The notes beneath the pieces were generated by a model. It made no database searches. It was not told the DNA's origin and saw only the letters and a list, made by a program, of their open reading frames with translations. A program made the position numbers and the translations under genes. Of a stretch of DNA of 64,000 bases, positions 42,467 to 52,261 are shown one piece after another. Positions within the stretch are counted from its first letter, which is position 1; every line of letters starts with the position of its first letter. This DNA is from Rhodoferax sp. (lineage in GTDB: Bacteria > Pseudomonadota > Gammaproteobacteria > Burkholderiales > Burkholderiaceae_C): assembly GCA_019449595.1 (NCBI GenBank), contig JAGRPL010000004.1, positions 434,001 through 498,000 of the forward strand, written 5' to 3'.

Positions 42467-43249
42467 TCAGGGCTGGCGCCAGTAGTGGTAGCGCCAGGCG
42501 GTGGCCAGACCGGCCCGCTGGTATAGCGCCAAGGCGGTCTGGTTGCCTTCTTCCACTTGCAGAAAAACACGCGTCAGCCCGCGCGCCAGCGCCGCATCGG
42601 CCAGGCCGCCCAGAATGCGGGTCGCCAGGCCGCGCCCGCGGGCCGACGGCACGGTGCGCATGCCGTGGATGCTGGCCCAGCCCTGGCTGAAGGCCGCCGT
42701 ACCGGCTGCCAGCGGCAGGTGGTTTTCCGACAGGCTGGCGTATACCGCGTGGTGGCTGCGGCTCAGGGCTTGCACGCGGTGGGCGCCGTCCACCGGGTCA
42801 AAGCCCGGTGCCGTGTAGACCGCGGCCCAGGCGGCGTCCGGGGCGGGCGTCACCGGCGCGGGCTCGGTGGTGCAGGCCGCACGCAGTGCCGCCACGCTGC
42901 CGGTTTGCACCAGGGTGGGTTGCTCGGCGCGAAAGCCCAGCCGCTGCAGCGCGGCCTGCACGGGGGCCAGGCCCGGCACATCCGCTACCCGAAAGGCGGG
43001 GCGCAGCTGGCGCTGGGCGTATTGCCGGGCAATGGCGGCCATCGCAGCCGCGTCCAGCCCGTGGTGGCGCAGGGGCACGGCGCTGGTGGCGCGGCCGATG
43101 GTGGAGGTGTCAAAGGGCAGCAGCCAGCTCTCCCATTCCCGCCATGCCTGCGGGGCCACCGCGTCCAGCGTGGCACGCTCCAGGCTGGCGACGACGTCGT
43201 CGTTCCAGCACAGGTTCGGGGGTGTCAGTGGGGCGTGCATGGCCGGCAT
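42467..43249 (-). CDS. GNAT-family N-acetyltransferase
   Basis: The 260-residue protein has a C-terminal GNAT domain with the acetyl-CoA loop SARGRGLATRILGGLADAAL, then VFLQVEEGNQTALALYQRAG and a late WRYHYW. The N-terminal half may be a degenerate second acetyltransferase fold. The substrate is unknown. The start at 43249 or the Met three codons in are both possible. It is divergent from tsaD by 43 bases. Confidence 0.82.
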   Translation of the reverse strand: MPAMHAPLTPPNLCWNDDVVASLERATLDAVAPQAWREWESWLLPFDTSTIGRATSAVPLRHHGLDAAAMAAIARQYAQRQLRPAFRVADVPGLAPVQAALQRLGFRAEQPTLVQTGSVAALRAACTTEPAPVTPAPDAAWAAVYTAPGFDPVDGAHRVQALSRSHHAVYASLSENHLPLAAGTAAFSQGWASIHGMRTVPSARGRGLATRILGGLADAALARGLTRVFLQVEEGNQTALALYQRAGLATAWRYHYWRQP

Positions 43250-43292
43250 TGTGCCCGGGGTCCGTGGCCGCTTCCCCTAAACTCGGCACCCT

Positions 43293-44369
43293 ATGGGTAC
43301 AAACATGCTGGTGCTGGGGATTGAGTCGTCGTGTGACGAAACGGGGGTGGCCATGGTGCAGGGGCGCGGCCAGGGCGTGCCCACGCTGCTGGCGCATGCG
43401 TTGTACAGCCAGATCGAGATGCACCAGGCCTTTGGCGGCGTGGTCCCTGAACTGGCCAGCCGCGACCATATCCGCCGGGTGCTGCCGCTCACGCAGGAGG
43501 TGTTGACCGCCTGCGGACGCACGCTGGCCGAGGTGGATGTGGTGGCCTACACCCGCGGACCCGGGCTGGCCGGGGCGCTGCTGGTGGGGGCTGGTGTGGC
43601 CTGCGCGCTGGGGGCTGCGCTGGGCAAGCCGGTGCTGGGGGTGCACCATCTGGAGGGGCATTTGCTGTCGCCGTTCCTGAGTGCTGATCCGCCCGAGTTT
43701 CCGTTCGTGGCCCTGCTGGTGTCCGGCGGCCACACCCAGCTGATGCGGGTCGATGGCGTGGGGCGCTACGAACTGCTGGGCGAGACGATCGATGACGCCG
43801 CGGGCGAGGCGTTTGACAAGTCCGCCAAGCTCATGGGCCTGGGTTACCCCGGCGGGCCGGCACTGGCCCGGATGGCCGAGCAGGGCAACCCGGCAGCCTT
43901 CAAGCTGCCGCGGCCCCTGCTGCACAGTGGAAACCTGGATTTTTCGTTTGCGGGGCTGAAGACGGCGGTGCTGGTGCAGGCGCAGCGCATGGTGGCTGCG
44001 GCCGGCGTGGCGCACTTCGAGGCGCTGCCCGAGCAGGCGCGCCGCGATCTGGCGGCCTCCACGCAGGCGGCCATTGTGGAGGTGCTGCTGAAGAAGTCGG
44101 TTGCGGCACTCCAGCAGACGGGCCTGCGCCGCGTGGTGGTGGCCGGCGGCGTGGGGGCCAACCGCAACCTGCGCGAACAGCTCAACGCCGAGTGCGCCAA
44201 GCGCGGCGTGCGGGTGCATTACCCCGAGCTGCACCTGTGTACCGACAACGGTGCCATGATCGCCATGGCTGCGGCCATGCGGCTGCAGGGTGGCCTGCAG
44301 CAACCCAGCACGGCCTACGCCTTCGACGTCAAACCGCGCTGGCCGCTGGACAGCCTGCCACAGCTATAG
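43293..44369 (+). CDS. tsaD: tRNA threonylcarbamoyladenosine transferase TsaD
   Basis: TsaD with TsaB and TsaE transfers the threonylcarbamoyl group onto A37 of tRNAs reading ANN codons. The 358-residue protein has the metal-binding [12 protein letters not shown] and the ASKA-fold motifs [22 protein letters not shown], and the late [14 protein letters not shown]. The ATG at 43293 gives [13 protein letters not shown]; a Met at 43305 would also serve. In many relatives tsaD is next to rpsU; here about 16 kb separates them. Confidence 0.97.
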   Translation: MGTNMLVLGIESSCDETGVAMVQGRGQGVPTLLAHALYSQIEMHQAFGGVVPELASRDHIRRVLPLTQEVLTACGRTLAEVDVVAYTRGPGLAGALLVGAGVACALGAALGKPVLGVHHLEGHLLSPFLSADPPEFPFVALLVSGGHTQLMRVDGVGRYELLGETIDDAAGEAFDKSAKLMGLGYPGGPALARMAEQGNPAAFKLPRPLLHSGNLDFSFAGLKTAVLVQAQRMVAAAGVAHFEALPEQARRDLAASTQAAIVEVLLKKSVAALQQTGLRRVVVAGGVGANRNLREQLNAECAKRGVRVHYPELHLCTDNGAMIAMAAAMRLQGGLQQPSTAYAFDVKPRWPLDSLPQL

Positions 44370-44376
44370 AGAGAGC

Positions 44377-44757
44377 TCAGTGCACCACCAGTTCGGTGGC
44401 GGTGCTGACCGGCACTTTCTTGGCCAGCTTGAGGGTGAGCACGCCGTTTTCCAGCTTGGCGGTGCTTTGCGCCGTGTCAATGTCCTGCGGCAGTTCGTAG
44501 GCAACGTTGTAGCGGCGGGCTGCGCCTTCCTTGCTGTTGATGCGCACGACGGTGCCCTCGATGGCAATGGCCAGCTGGTCCTTGGCGATGCCGGGTACGT
44601 CCAGTGTCAGGTTGAAGGCGGTTTCATCCTGCGTGTAGGCACAGGTCTGGCGGGTGCTTGCGCGCAGCGCATCGTCCATGAAGCGCTCCAGCGTGCGACC
44701 GGCATTGGCATAGGCCTGGCGGCGGACCTGGGGCTGGGCGGTGGTGGCAAAAAACAT
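44377..44757 (-). CDS. Small heat shock protein (Hsp20 family)
   Basis: The 126-residue protein has an alpha-crystallin domain (AFNLTLDVPGIAKDQLAIAI, then YELPQDIDTAQSTAKLENGV and LTLKLAKK). Small heat shock proteins hold unfolding proteins in soluble complexes. The C-terminal I-x-I anchor of many members is not evident: the end reads PVSTATELVVH. The ATG at 44757 follows AGGAG. A CTTGAAA on the minus strand (44833-44839) could be a sigma-32 -35 element, though I see no good -10. Confidence 0.88.
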   Translation of the reverse strand: MFFATTAQPQVRRQAYANAGRTLERFMDDALRASTRQTCAYTQDETAFNLTLDVPGIAKDQLAIAIEGTVVRINSKEGAARRYNVAYELPQDIDTAQSTAKLENGVLTLKLAKKVPVSTATELVVH

Positions 44758-44850
44758 GGTGAAACTCCTAGTACACTGCGCGGCACTCACCATGAGCGCC
44801 GCATGAACCTAAGCTGCGCTCCATCCCTCTCATTTCAAGAGAAATTTCCC

Positions 44851-46167
44851 ATGTTTATTCTTTCGCGTTGGGCCTTGAAAACATGTGCTGCGGCATTATT
44901 TGCCGCGCCTGCGCTGTCGGTCAGCGTGGCGGCGCCGGCCCCGGTGGCGCCCATCAAGCTGGCCATGATCGAAGGTCTGAGCGGGCCTACCGCCAACGCC
45001 GGTGAGGCGGTGTACCGCAACCTGGTCTGGGCGGTGGAGCGCGTGAATGCGCGCGGCGGCGTGAAGCGCCCCGCGGTGGCGGGCGGCCACCAGTTGCTGG
45101 CGCTGGAGCGGTTTGACAGCAAGGGCCAGAACGAGGAGGCTTTGTCGGTGTTGCGTTCGGCCATCGACGGTGGCGCCCGCGTCATCCTGCAGGGCAACTC
45201 GTCGGCCAATGCCGCGGCGCTGATCGATGCCATCAACAAGCACAACGAGCGCGACCCGGCGCGCCGCGTGCTCTTTCTCAACTATTCCGCGGTCGATCCC
45301 GCGCTGACCAACGAGAAATGCAGCTTCTGGCATTTCCGCTTCGATGCCCATGCCGACATGCGCATGGCCGCACTCATGAGCGCCATCCAGGACGACAAGG
45401 CGCTCCGGAGCGTGTACCTGATCGGGCAGGATTACAGCTTTGGCCAGGCGGTGCTGCGCGAGGCCCGGCGCCAGCTGGCCGTGCAGCGCCCGGACGTGGA
45501 AATCGTGGGCGAGGAATTGCACCCCATGGCGCGCGTGAAGGACTTCCTGCCCTATGCCGCCAAGATCAAGGCCAGCGGGGCGCAGGCTGTCATCACCGGC
45601 AACTGGGGCAATGACCTGACGCTGCTGGTGAAGGCGGCGAAGGACGCCGGCTTTGAGGGCAAGTTCTACACCTTCTACGGCAACGCGCTGGGCGCGCCGG
45701 CGGCCATTGGTGAGGCCGGCATAGGCAAGGTGGTGGCGGTGGCCGACTGGCTGCCCAACGTGCAGACCGGCGGCAGCGCGGCGTTCTACCGCGCTTTCAA
45801 GGCGCGCTATCCCTTGCCGGCCGACGATTACGTGCACATGCGCATGCAGCTGATGGTCGAGTCGCTGGCCCAGGCGATCGAGGCGGCGGACCGCAAGGGC
45901 GGTGCCAAGGCGGGGGCGGCGCTGGACGTGGTGGCCGTGGGGACGCAGCTGGAGCATGCCAAGGTGGCCCTGGGCGGACAGTCCGGCACCATGCGGGCGG
46001 CCGACCACCAGTTCCAGCAGCCGCTGGTGGTGGGGGTGATGGACCGTCTGGGCACGCCGGGCGTCAAGTTCGATGTGGAGGGGTCGGGTTACGGTTTTCG
46101 CGTGGTGAAAACCATTGCACCTGCCGCAGCCGAGCAGCCCACGAGCTGCCGGATGCAGCGCCCCTGA
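44851..46167 (+). CDS. Periplasmic binding protein, branched-chain amino acid type, orphan
   Basis: The 438-residue protein has a signal peptide ([20 protein letters not shown], cleavage near VAAP) and the LivK/type I periplasmic-binding fold: [20 protein letters not shown], a [20 protein letters not shown] segment, [20 protein letters not shown], and [16 protein letters not shown]. Such proteins bind amino acids, amides or aromatic acids. No permease or ATPase of that system is adjacent, so it serves an unlinked transporter or a sensor. The ATG at 44851 follows AAGAGA; an upstream ATG at 44803 is in frame but precedes no signal-like sequence. Confidence 0.88.
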   Translation: MFILSRWALKTCAAALFAAPALSVSVAAPAPVAPIKLAMIEGLSGPTANAGEAVYRNLVWAVERVNARGGVKRPAVAGGHQLLALERFDSKGQNEEALSVLRSAIDGGARVILQGNSSANAAALIDAINKHNERDPARRVLFLNYSAVDPALTNEKCSFWHFRFDAHADMRMAALMSAIQDDKALRSVYLIGQDYSFGQAVLREARRQLAVQRPDVEIVGEELHPMARVKDFLPYAAKIKASGAQAVITGNWGNDLTLLVKAAKDAGFEGKFYTFYGNALGAPAAIGEAGIGKVVAVADWLPNVQTGGSAAFYRAFKARYPLPADDYVHMRMQLMVESLAQAIEAADRKGGAKAGAALDVVAVGTQLEHAKVALGGQSGTMRAADHQFQQPLVVGVMDRLGTPGVKFDVEGSGYGFRVVKTIAPAAAEQPTSCRMQRP

Positions 46168-46187
46168 GCGCGGCGGGGCCCCCTGGT

Positions 46188-46216
46188 TTGGCAGGGGCGC
46201 CCAATCAGGCTATAAT
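46188..46216 (+). promoter_or_regulatory. Sigma-70 promoter of rpsO
   Basis: TTGGCA (46188-46193) and TATAAT (46211-46216) are spaced by 17 bases. The site lies 21 bases after the binding-protein stop and would give a leader of about 105 bases for rpsO. Confidence 0.82.
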
Positions 46217-46330
46217 CGAGCGGCTTTGCATTCGGCAAGGCGCACGCCTATTGCAGTTCCAGCGTTAGGCGCAAGTTCAGAAACCGGGGCCCGCACGTGG
46301 TGCGCCAGTCCCCAAATACAGGAAATTGAA

Positions 46331-46597
46331 ATGATCGCATCCAGCATCAAAGCCGCTGTTGTCAAAGACAACGCCCGCAAGCCCGGTGACACCGGTAGCC
46401 CCGAAGTGCAAGTTGCACTGTTGACCGCCCGCATCAACGAACTGATGCCCCACTTCAAGACCCACGCCAAGGACCACCACGGTCGCCGCGGTCTGGTGCG
46501 CATGGTCAACACCCGCAAGAGCCTGCTGGCCTATCTGAACAAGAAGGACCACGACCGTTACACCGCGCTGATCGCCAAGCTGGGTCTGCGCAAGTAA
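46331..46597 (+). CDS. rpsO: 30S ribosomal protein S15
   Basis: S15 binds 16S rRNA early in 30S assembly and often represses its own mRNA. The 88 residues match the family full length ([19 protein letters not shown], then [20 protein letters not shown]). The ATG at 46331 follows AGGAAA. A near-consensus promoter precedes it and an intrinsic terminator follows, before pnp. Confidence 0.98.
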   Translation: MIASSIKAAVVKDNARKPGDTGSPEVQVALLTARINELMPHFKTHAKDHHGRRGLVRMVNTRKSLLAYLNKKDHDRYTALIAKLGLRK

Positions 46598-46616
46598 GCG
46601 TTGCAGTGAATGACAG

Positions 46617-46651
46617 ACGCCTGAGTTAGGTTACTAGCTCAGGCGTTTTTT
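46617..46651 (+). terminator. Intrinsic terminator after rpsO
   Basis: ACGCCTGAG (46617-46625) pairs with CTCAGGCGT (46638-46646), followed by a run of T. It lies 20 bases after the rpsO stop. Confidence 0.9.
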
Positions 46652-46686
46652 ACTTCGGAGACGACAAAAACAGAGCGAAGCTGTGT

Positions 46687-46744
46687 CATTCCAGAGAAAT
46701 TTGCCCTCTTAAGCCGGGGCAATTGCGCAAGTTTCTCTGGAATG
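46687..46744 (+). promoter_or_regulatory. Long hairpin in the pnp leader, likely RNase III site
   Basis: CATTCCAGAGAAATTTGC (46687-46704) pairs with GCAAGTTTCTCTGGAATG (46727-46744) over 18 bases with one wobble. There is no U-tract. In E. coli the pnp leader has a long stem cut by RNase III through which PNPase controls itself, so the same role is likely here, 87 bases before the pnp start. Confidence 0.65.
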
Positions 46745-46831
46745 GCATCGTGTTCTGGGATGTTGACTCCGGGCTTCGGCAGGTGGCCTTTACCTGCCAG
46801 CGGGTTTCCGCAAAAAAACCAGGAGAGAAAC

Positions 46832-48949
46832 ATGAGCATGTTCAACAAAGTTACCAAGACGTTCCAGTGGGGCCAACACACGGTCACCATGGAAACCGGC
46901 GAAATTGCCCGCCAGTCCACCGGCGCCGTGCTGCTGGACATGGACGGCACCGTGGTGTTGGCCACCGTGGTTGCCAAGACCGAAGGCAAGCCCGGCCAGG
47001 ACTTCTTCCCCCTGACGGTGGATTACCTGGAAAAGACCTACGCCGCCGGCAAGATCCCCGGCAGCTTCTTCAAGCGTGAAGGCCGCCCCAGCGAGTTCGA
47101 GACGCTGACCAGCCGCCTGATCGACCGCCCGATCCGCCCGCTGTTCCCCGAAGGCTTCTTCAACGAAGTGCACGTGGTCATCCACACCGTGTCCCTGAAC
47201 CCCGAAGTGGACGCCGACATCGCGGCCATGATCGCGGTCAGCGCGGCACTGTCCGTCTCCGGCATTCCGTTCAACGGCCCCATCGGTGCCGCCCGCGTGG
47301 GTTACATCAACGGTGAATACGTGTTGAACCCCGGCCAGACCCAGCGCAAGGACTCGGTCATGGACCTGGTCGTTGCCGGTACCGAAGCCGCCGTGCTGAT
47401 GGTCGAGTCCGAAGCCCAGCAACTGTCCGAAGAAATCATGCTCGGCGCCGTGGTCTACGGCCACGAGCAGGGCAACATTGCCATCAACGCCATCCACGAA
47501 CTGGTGCGCGAAGCCGGCAAGCCGGTGTGGGACTGGAAAGCTCCCGCCAAGGATGAAGTGCTGATCGCCAAGGTTGATGCATTGGCCAAGGACAAGCTGG
47601 TTGCGGCCTACCAGATCCGCAACAAGCAGGCGCGCACCAAGGCGACGCGTGAAGTAACAACCTGGACCAAAGCCGGTCTGAAGGCCGAGGGCGTGGAGTT
47701 TGACAGCGTGGCGGTTGACGGCCTGCTGTTCGACATCGAAGCCAAGATCGTGCGCGGCCAGATTCTGGCTGGCGAGCCCCGTATCGACGGTCGCGACACC
47801 CGCACCGTGCGCGCCATCGAAATCCGCAACAGCGTGCTGCCCCGTACCCACGGTTCGGCCCTGTTTACCCGTGGCGAAACCCAGGCGCTGGTCGTGACCA
47901 CGCTGGGCACCGAGCGCGATGCCCAGCGCATTGACGCCCTGAGCGGCGAGTACGAAGACCGCTTCATGCTGCACTACAACATGCCTCCCTTCGCCACCGG
48001 CGAAACCGGCCGCGTGGGCACGCCCAAGCGCCGCGAAATCGGCCACGGCCGCCTGGCCAAGCGCGCACTGGTTGCCGTGCTGCCGAGCAAGGAAGACTTC
48101 CCCTACACCATGCGCGTGGTGTCGGAAATCACCGAGTCCAACGGTTCGTCCTCCATGGCTTCCGTCTGCGGCGGCTGCCTGTCCCTGATGGATGCCGGCG
48201 TGCCCATGAAGGCGCACGTGGCCGGTATCGCCATGGGCCTGATCAAGGAAGACAACCGCTTCGCCGTGCTGACCGACATCCTGGGTGACGAAGACCACCT
48301 GGGTGACATGGACTTCAAGGTGGCCGGTACCACCAACGGTATTACTGCGCTGCAGATGGACATCAAGATCCAGGGCATCACCAAGGAAATCATGCAGGTC
48401 GCATTGGCCCAGGCCAAGGAAGCCCGCATGCACATCCTGGGCAAGATGCAGGAAGCCATGGGCGAGGCCAAGACCGAGATCTCCAGCTTCGCTCCCAAGC
48501 TCTACACCATGAAGATCAACCCCGAGAAGATCCGCGACGTGATCGGTAAGGGCGGCGCCGTGATCCGTGCGCTGACCGAAGAGACCGGTTGCCAGATCAA
48601 CATCGAGGAAGACGGCACCATCACCATTGCCGCCACCGACGGTGCCAAGGCGGATGAAGCCAAGCGTCGCATAACCGAGATCACGGCTGAAGTCGAAATC
48701 GGCAAGGTCTACGAAGGCCCGGTCACCAAGATCCTGGACTTCGGCGCCCTGGTGAACCTGCTGCCCGGCAAGGACGGCCTGCTGCACATCAGCCAGATCG
48801 CCCATGAGCGCGTCGAGAAAGTGACGGACTACCTGTCCGAAGGCCAGATCGTCAAGGTCAAGGTTCTGGAAACCGACGAAAAGGGCCGCATCAAGCTGTC
48901 CATGAAGGCCTTGCTGGACCGTCCGGCCCAGTCTTCCGAACAGGGTTGA
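46832..48949 (+). CDS. pnp: Polyribonucleotide nucleotidyltransferase
   Basis: PNPase degrades RNA 3' to 5' by phosphorolysis and is part of the degradosome. The 705-residue protein has two RNase PH domains (first near residues 10-220, second with [18 protein letters not shown] and the catalytic Asp-containing [18 protein letters not shown]), an all-alpha linker, a KH domain ([18 protein letters not shown]) and an S1 domain ([20 protein letters not shown]). The ATG at 46832 follows AGGAGA. A hairpin upstream suggests autoregulation. Confidence 0.98.
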   Translation: MSMFNKVTKTFQWGQHTVTMETGEIARQSTGAVLLDMDGTVVLATVVAKTEGKPGQDFFPLTVDYLEKTYAAGKIPGSFFKREGRPSEFETLTSRLIDRPIRPLFPEGFFNEVHVVIHTVSLNPEVDADIAAMIAVSAALSVSGIPFNGPIGAARVGYINGEYVLNPGQTQRKDSVMDLVVAGTEAAVLMVESEAQQLSEEIMLGAVVYGHEQGNIAINAIHELVREAGKPVWDWKAPAKDEVLIAKVDALAKDKLVAAYQIRNKQARTKATREVTTWTKAGLKAEGVEFDSVAVDGLLFDIEAKIVRGQILAGEPRIDGRDTRTVRAIEIRNSVLPRTHGSALFTRGETQALVVTTLGTERDAQRIDALSGEYEDRFMLHYNMPPFATGETGRVGTPKRREIGHGRLAKRALVAVLPSKEDFPYTMRVVSEITESNGSSSMASVCGGCLSLMDAGVPMKAHVAGIAMGLIKEDNRFAVLTDILGDEDHLGDMDFKVAGTTNGITALQMDIKIQGITKEIMQVALAQAKEARMHILGKMQEAMGEAKTEISSFAPKLYTMKINPEKIRDVIGKGGAVIRALTEETGCQINIEEDGTITIAATDGAKADEAKRRITEITAEVEIGKVYEGPVTKILDFGALVNLLPGKDGLLHISQIAHERVEKVTDYLSEGQIVKVKVLETDEKGRIKLSMKALLDRPAQSSEQG

Positions 48950-48969
48950 TTGGCGCTTGCTAGCAAATC

Positions 48970-48986
48970 GATAGCTGTCTGCGCAG
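48970..48986. repeat. Exact dispersed repeat core downstream of pnp
   Basis: GATAGCTGTCTGCGCAG, identical to 29905 and 41124. GATAGC also pairs with GCTATC at 48999-49004, so the element can fold between pnp and the next gene. Confidence 0.8.
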
Positions 48987-49016
48987 TAGCGAAGCCGGCT
49001 ATCGGTTCATTTGGCC

Positions 49017-50012
49017 ATGAAAGTAATCGAAATTGCATCCTTCGGCGGCCCGGACGTTCTGCGTCTGGGGCAGCGTCCTGCGCCCGTGGCGGGCGTGGGG
49101 GAGGTGTGCATCCGCGTCAGTGCTAGCGGCATCAACCGCCCTGACGTGCTGCAGCGGGCGGGGCACTATTCGGCACCGCCCGGCGCGTCCGACATCCCCG
49201 GACTGGAAGTGGCCGGTACGGTGGTGGAGGGCGACGCCCAGGCGCTGCAGAGCGCTGGCCTGAAGATTGGTGACCGGGTCTGCGCCCTGGTTGCCGGCGG
49301 TGGCTATGCCGAGTATTGCGTGGCACCGGCAGCCCAATGCCTGCCGATACCCGCAGGGTGGAGCGACGTTGAGGCTGCCAGCCTGCCGGAAACGGTTTTC
49401 ACGGTCTGGAGCAATGTGTTTGACCGCGGGCGGCTGCAGGCGGGGGAAACCCTGCTGGTGCAGGGTGGCTCCAGCGGCATTGGCGTGACGGCCATCCAGC
49501 TGGCCAAGGCGTTTGGCGCCAGGGTGATTGTCACTGCGGGCAGCGACGCCAAGTGTGCAGCGTGCCTGGCCTTGGGGGCAGACCACGCCGTCAACTACAA
49601 GACCCACGATTTCCAGGCCGAGGTGCTGCGCCTGACCGACGGGCGGGGTGTGGACGTGGTGCTCGACATGGTGGCGGGTGATTACATCGCCAAGGAGCTG
49701 GCCTGCATGGCGGCGGATGCGCGTCTGGTCATCATCGCGGTACAGGGCGGCGTGCGCAGCGAGATCAACGCCGGTCTGGTGCTGCGCAAGCGGCTGACCA
49801 TCACGGGCTCGACTTTGCGGCCGCAGCCGGTGGCTTTCAAGCAAGCCATTGCGCAGGCCTGCCTGCAGCAGGTCTGGCCGCTGCTGGCAGCCGGGCGCAT
49901 CAAGCCGGTGGTGCACAGTGTGTTTCCCGCGGAACAGGCCTCGCGCGCGCATGCGCTGATGGAGTCCAACCAGCATGTGGGAAAGATTGTTTTGACTTGG
50001 GGTACAGCATGA
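49017..50012 (+). CDS. NAD(P)H quinone oxidoreductase, PIG3 type
   Basis: The 331-residue zinc-free medium-chain reductase has [20 protein letters not shown], then the nucleotide-binding [20 protein letters not shown] and a [12 protein letters not shown] segment. PIG3-type enzymes reduce quinones with NADPH. The ATG at 49017 was chosen over a TTG two codons upstream. The stop overlaps the tpiA start as ATGA, so translation is coupled. The order pnp - this gene - tpiA - secG - nuo is typical of Burkholderiales. Confidence 0.92.
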   Translation: MKVIEIASFGGPDVLRLGQRPAPVAGVGEVCIRVSASGINRPDVLQRAGHYSAPPGASDIPGLEVAGTVVEGDAQALQSAGLKIGDRVCALVAGGGYAEYCVAPAAQCLPIPAGWSDVEAASLPETVFTVWSNVFDRGRLQAGETLLVQGGSSGIGVTAIQLAKAFGARVIVTAGSDAKCAACLALGADHAVNYKTHDFQAEVLRLTDGRGVDVVLDMVAGDYIAKELACMAADARLVIIAVQGGVRSEINAGLVLRKRLTITGSTLRPQPVAFKQAIAQACLQQVWPLLAAGRIKPVVHSVFPAEQASRAHALMESNQHVGKIVLTWGTA

Positions 50013-50752
50013 AGAAGAAACTCATTGCAGGTAACTGGAAGATGAATGGCTCCAGTGCTTCCAACGAAGCGCTGTTGCAGGCCTTGCTGGCGGGTTCGGC
50101 CAACTGGCAGTGCCAGGTGGCGGTCTGCGTACCGGCACCGTACCTGGCCCAGGTGCAGCGCCTGGTTGCCGGAAGCGGCATTGAACTGGGTGCGCAGGAT
50201 GTGTCCCAGCACGGGGCCGGAGCGTTCACCGGCGAGGTCTCGGCGGACATGCTCAAGGACTTTGGCACGCGGTATTGCCTGGTCGGCCACTCCGAGCGCC
50301 GCCAGTACCATGGCGAAACCGATGCCGTGGTGGTGGCCAAGGCGCAGCGCGCGCTGGCGGCCGGCATCACGCCGGTGGTGTGTGTGGGCGAGACACTGGC
50401 GGAGCGGGAAGCGGGGCGGACGGAGGAAGTGGTCAAGCGCCAGCTGGCAGCCGCCATCCACACCATTGGCCACTGTATCAGCGAGATCGTCGTGGCGTAT
50501 GAGCCGGTGTGGGCCATCGGTACCGGCAAGACCGCCAGTCCCGAGGAGGCGCAGCAGGTGCATGCCGTTCTGCGCGCTCAATTGCGGGCAGCAACCGAGC
50601 ATGCCGATCGCGTTCACATTCTGTACGGCGGCAGCATGAATGCCGCCAATGCCGCCCAGTTGCTGGCGCAGGCCGACATCGACGGCGGGCTGGTGGGCGG
50701 AGCGTCCCTCAAGGCGATCGACTTTTTGTCCATCATCGCAGCCGCGCACTGA
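50009..50752 (+). CDS. tpiA: Triose-phosphate isomerase
   Basis: TpiA interconverts dihydroxyacetone phosphate and glyceraldehyde 3-phosphate. The 247-residue TIM barrel has the Lys of AGNWKMNG, the His of VGHSERR, the catalytic Glu of [15 protein letters not shown] with loop 6, and YGGSMNAAN for phosphate binding. It overlaps the oxidoreductase by four bases and precedes secG by 36 bases. Confidence 0.98.
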   Translation: MKKKLIAGNWKMNGSSASNEALLQALLAGSANWQCQVAVCVPAPYLAQVQRLVAGSGIELGAQDVSQHGAGAFTGEVSADMLKDFGTRYCLVGHSERRQYHGETDAVVVAKAQRALAAGITPVVCVGETLAEREAGRTEEVVKRQLAAAIHTIGHCISEIVVAYEPVWAIGTGKTASPEEAQQVHAVLRAQLRAATEHADRVHILYGGSMNAANAAQLLAQADIDGGLVGGASLKAIDFLSIIAAAH

Positions 50753-50788
50753 GCGGACTGCGGCTAGTTATCTATTTAGGAGTTGAGT

Positions 50789-51145
50789 ATGAACATTGTG
50801 TTGACGGTTATTCTGACGGTGCAAATGCTGTCCGCCCTGGCCATGATCGGCCTGATTCTGGTGCAGCATGGCAAGGGCGCGGACATGGGCGCGGCATTTG
50901 GCAGCGGAAGTTCCGGCAGCCTGTTTGGTGCCAGCGGCAGCGCGAACTTCCTGTCGCGCACCACCGCGGTGCTGGCCTCCGTGTTTTTTGTCTGCACCCT
51001 GGCGCTGGCGTATTTCGGCAACCTGCGTCCGGCAAGTTCCGGCAGCGTCCTGGAAGGTGCTGCCGTGGTGGCCCCCGTAGTGGCTGACGCAGCGCCGGCA
51101 CCGACCGTGGCGGCATCGGGTGCCGCCCAGATTCCTGCAAAATAA
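50789..51145 (+). CDS. secG: Protein-export membrane protein SecG
   Basis: SecG is the small subunit of the SecYEG translocon. The 118-residue protein has two membrane helices (IVLTVILTVQMLSALAMIGL near the start, then AVLASVFFVCTLALAYFG) and the conserved GADMGAAFGSGSSGSLFGAS loop. The C-terminus is rich in Ala and Pro. The ATG at 50789 follows AGGAGT. Confidence 0.96.
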   Translation: MNIVLTVILTVQMLSALAMIGLILVQHGKGADMGAAFGSGSSGSLFGASGSANFLSRTTAVLASVFFVCTLALAYFGNLRPASSGSVLEGAAVVAPVVADAAPAPTVAASGAAQIPAK

Positions 51146-51164
51146 TTGCCCCTTTTATTGCGGG

Positions 51165-51185
51165 TTCCCTCCTGAAAGGAGGGAA
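51165..51185 (+). other. Perfect hairpin between secG and tRNA-Leu
   Basis: TTCCCTCCT-GAA-AGGAGGGAA is a 9-bp stem with a 3-base loop. No T-run follows, so it is more likely a processing or stabilising element than a terminator. Confidence 0.5.
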
Positions 51186-51264
51186 AATCAGGGTAAACTC
51201 CTATGGTTCTGGAGGGCGCAAATAAACCGCAAGGTCCCTCACGCAATCCAGGCATTTGAGAGCC

Positions 51265-51349
51265 GCCGTCGTGGTGAAATTGGTAGACACGCTATCTTGA
51301 GGGGGTAGTGGCGAAAGCTGTGCGAGTTCGAGTCTCGCCGACGGCACCA
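51265..51349 (+). tRNA. tRNA-Leu (GAG)
   Basis: The 85 bases fold into a class II tRNA: acceptor GCCGTCG paired with CGACGGC, D-arm TGGTGAAATTGGTAGACA, anticodon stem CTATC/GGTAG with loop TTGAGGG (anticodon GAG), a variable arm, a T-arm with GTTCGAGTC, and an encoded CCA end. It resembles E. coli leuU and sits between secG and nuoA, possibly in the same transcript. Confidence 0.96.
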
Positions 51350-51409
51350 ACAATTCTGTTTGCCCAGATCAATACCTGGGCATGTATTAACGGTGATCAG
51401 AATTTCAAG

Positions 51410-51769
51410 ATGAACCTCGATCAATATCTTCCCGTCCTCCTGTTCATCTTGGTCGGCCTCGCCATCGGCGTGGTCCCGCAGGTTCTTGGTTACATCCTGG
51501 GTCCCAATCGGCCGGACCCGGCAAAAAATTCCCCCTACGAGTGTGGCTTCGAGGCGTTTGAAGATGCCCGGATGAAGTTCGACGTCCGCTACTACCTCGT
51601 CGCCATCCTGTTCATCTTGTTCGATCTGGAAACGGCCTTTTTGTTTCCCTGGGCGGTGACGCTCAAGGAGATCGGGACATTCGGGTTTTTGGTGGGTATT
51701 GAGTTTGTGACTGTTTTGACCATTGGCTTTGTGTACATGTGGCAAAAAGGCGCCCTGGACTGGGAGTGA
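51410..51769 (+). CDS. nuoA: NADH-quinone oxidoreductase subunit A
   Basis: NuoA is a small membrane subunit of complex I at the junction with the peripheral arm. The 119 residues carry three helices and the conserved [20 protein letters not shown] loop that lines the quinone site. The ATG at 51410 was chosen; the open frame runs back into the tRNA. It is the first gene of nuoA-M in the window. Confidence 0.97.
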   Translation: MNLDQYLPVLLFILVGLAIGVVPQVLGYILGPNRPDPAKNSPYECGFEAFEDARMKFDVRYYLVAILFILFDLETAFLFPWAVTLKEIGTFGFLVGIEFVTVLTIGFVYMWQKGALDWE

Positions 51770-51772
51770 GTG

Positions 51773-52252
51773 ATGATTGAAGGTGTTCTGAAAGAGGGCT
51801 TTATCACCACCAGTTACGACTCGGTGGTGAATTGGGCCAAGACTGGTTCCGTGTGGCCCATGACCTTCGGTCTGGCTTGCTGTGCGGTGGAGATGATGCA
51901 TGCCGCGGCTGCCCGCTACGACCTGAGTCGTTTTGGCTCCGAAGTGTTTCGTGCCAGCCCCCGCCAGTCCGACTTGATGATTGTTGCCGGCACGCTGTGC
52001 AACAAGATGGCACCTGCCCTGCGCAAGGTGTACGACCAGATGTCGGAGCCGCGCTGGGTCATCAGCATGGGGTCGTGTGCCAATGGCGGTGGCTACTACC
52101 ACTACAGCTATTCCGTGGTCCGTGGCTGCGACCGCATCGTGCCGGTGGATGTGTATGTGCCGGGTTGCCCGCCGACCGCAGAGGCGCTGGTCTACGGCAT
52201 TTTGCAATTGCAGCAAAAGATTCGCCGCACCGAAACCATTGCCCGGGCCTGA
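51773..52252 (+). CDS. nuoB: NADH-quinone oxidoreductase subunit B
   Basis: NuoB holds cluster N2, which passes electrons to quinone. The 159 residues carry the ligand cysteines in [19 protein letters not shown] and [11 protein letters not shown]. The ATG at 51773 was preferred over an in-frame GTG at 51770. It starts right after nuoA. Confidence 0.97.
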   Translation: MIEGVLKEGFITTSYDSVVNWAKTGSVWPMTFGLACCAVEMMHAAAARYDLSRFGSEVFRASPRQSDLMIVAGTLCNKMAPALRKVYDQMSEPRWVISMGSCANGGGYYHYSYSVVRGCDRIVPVDVYVPGCPPTAEALVYGILQLQQKIRRTETIARA

Positions 52253-52261
52253 AGGAGAGAT

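Noticed and set aside
46790-48805. 671-codon minus-strand frame opposite pnp
   Set aside because: It is antisense to a gene with complete PNPase domains.
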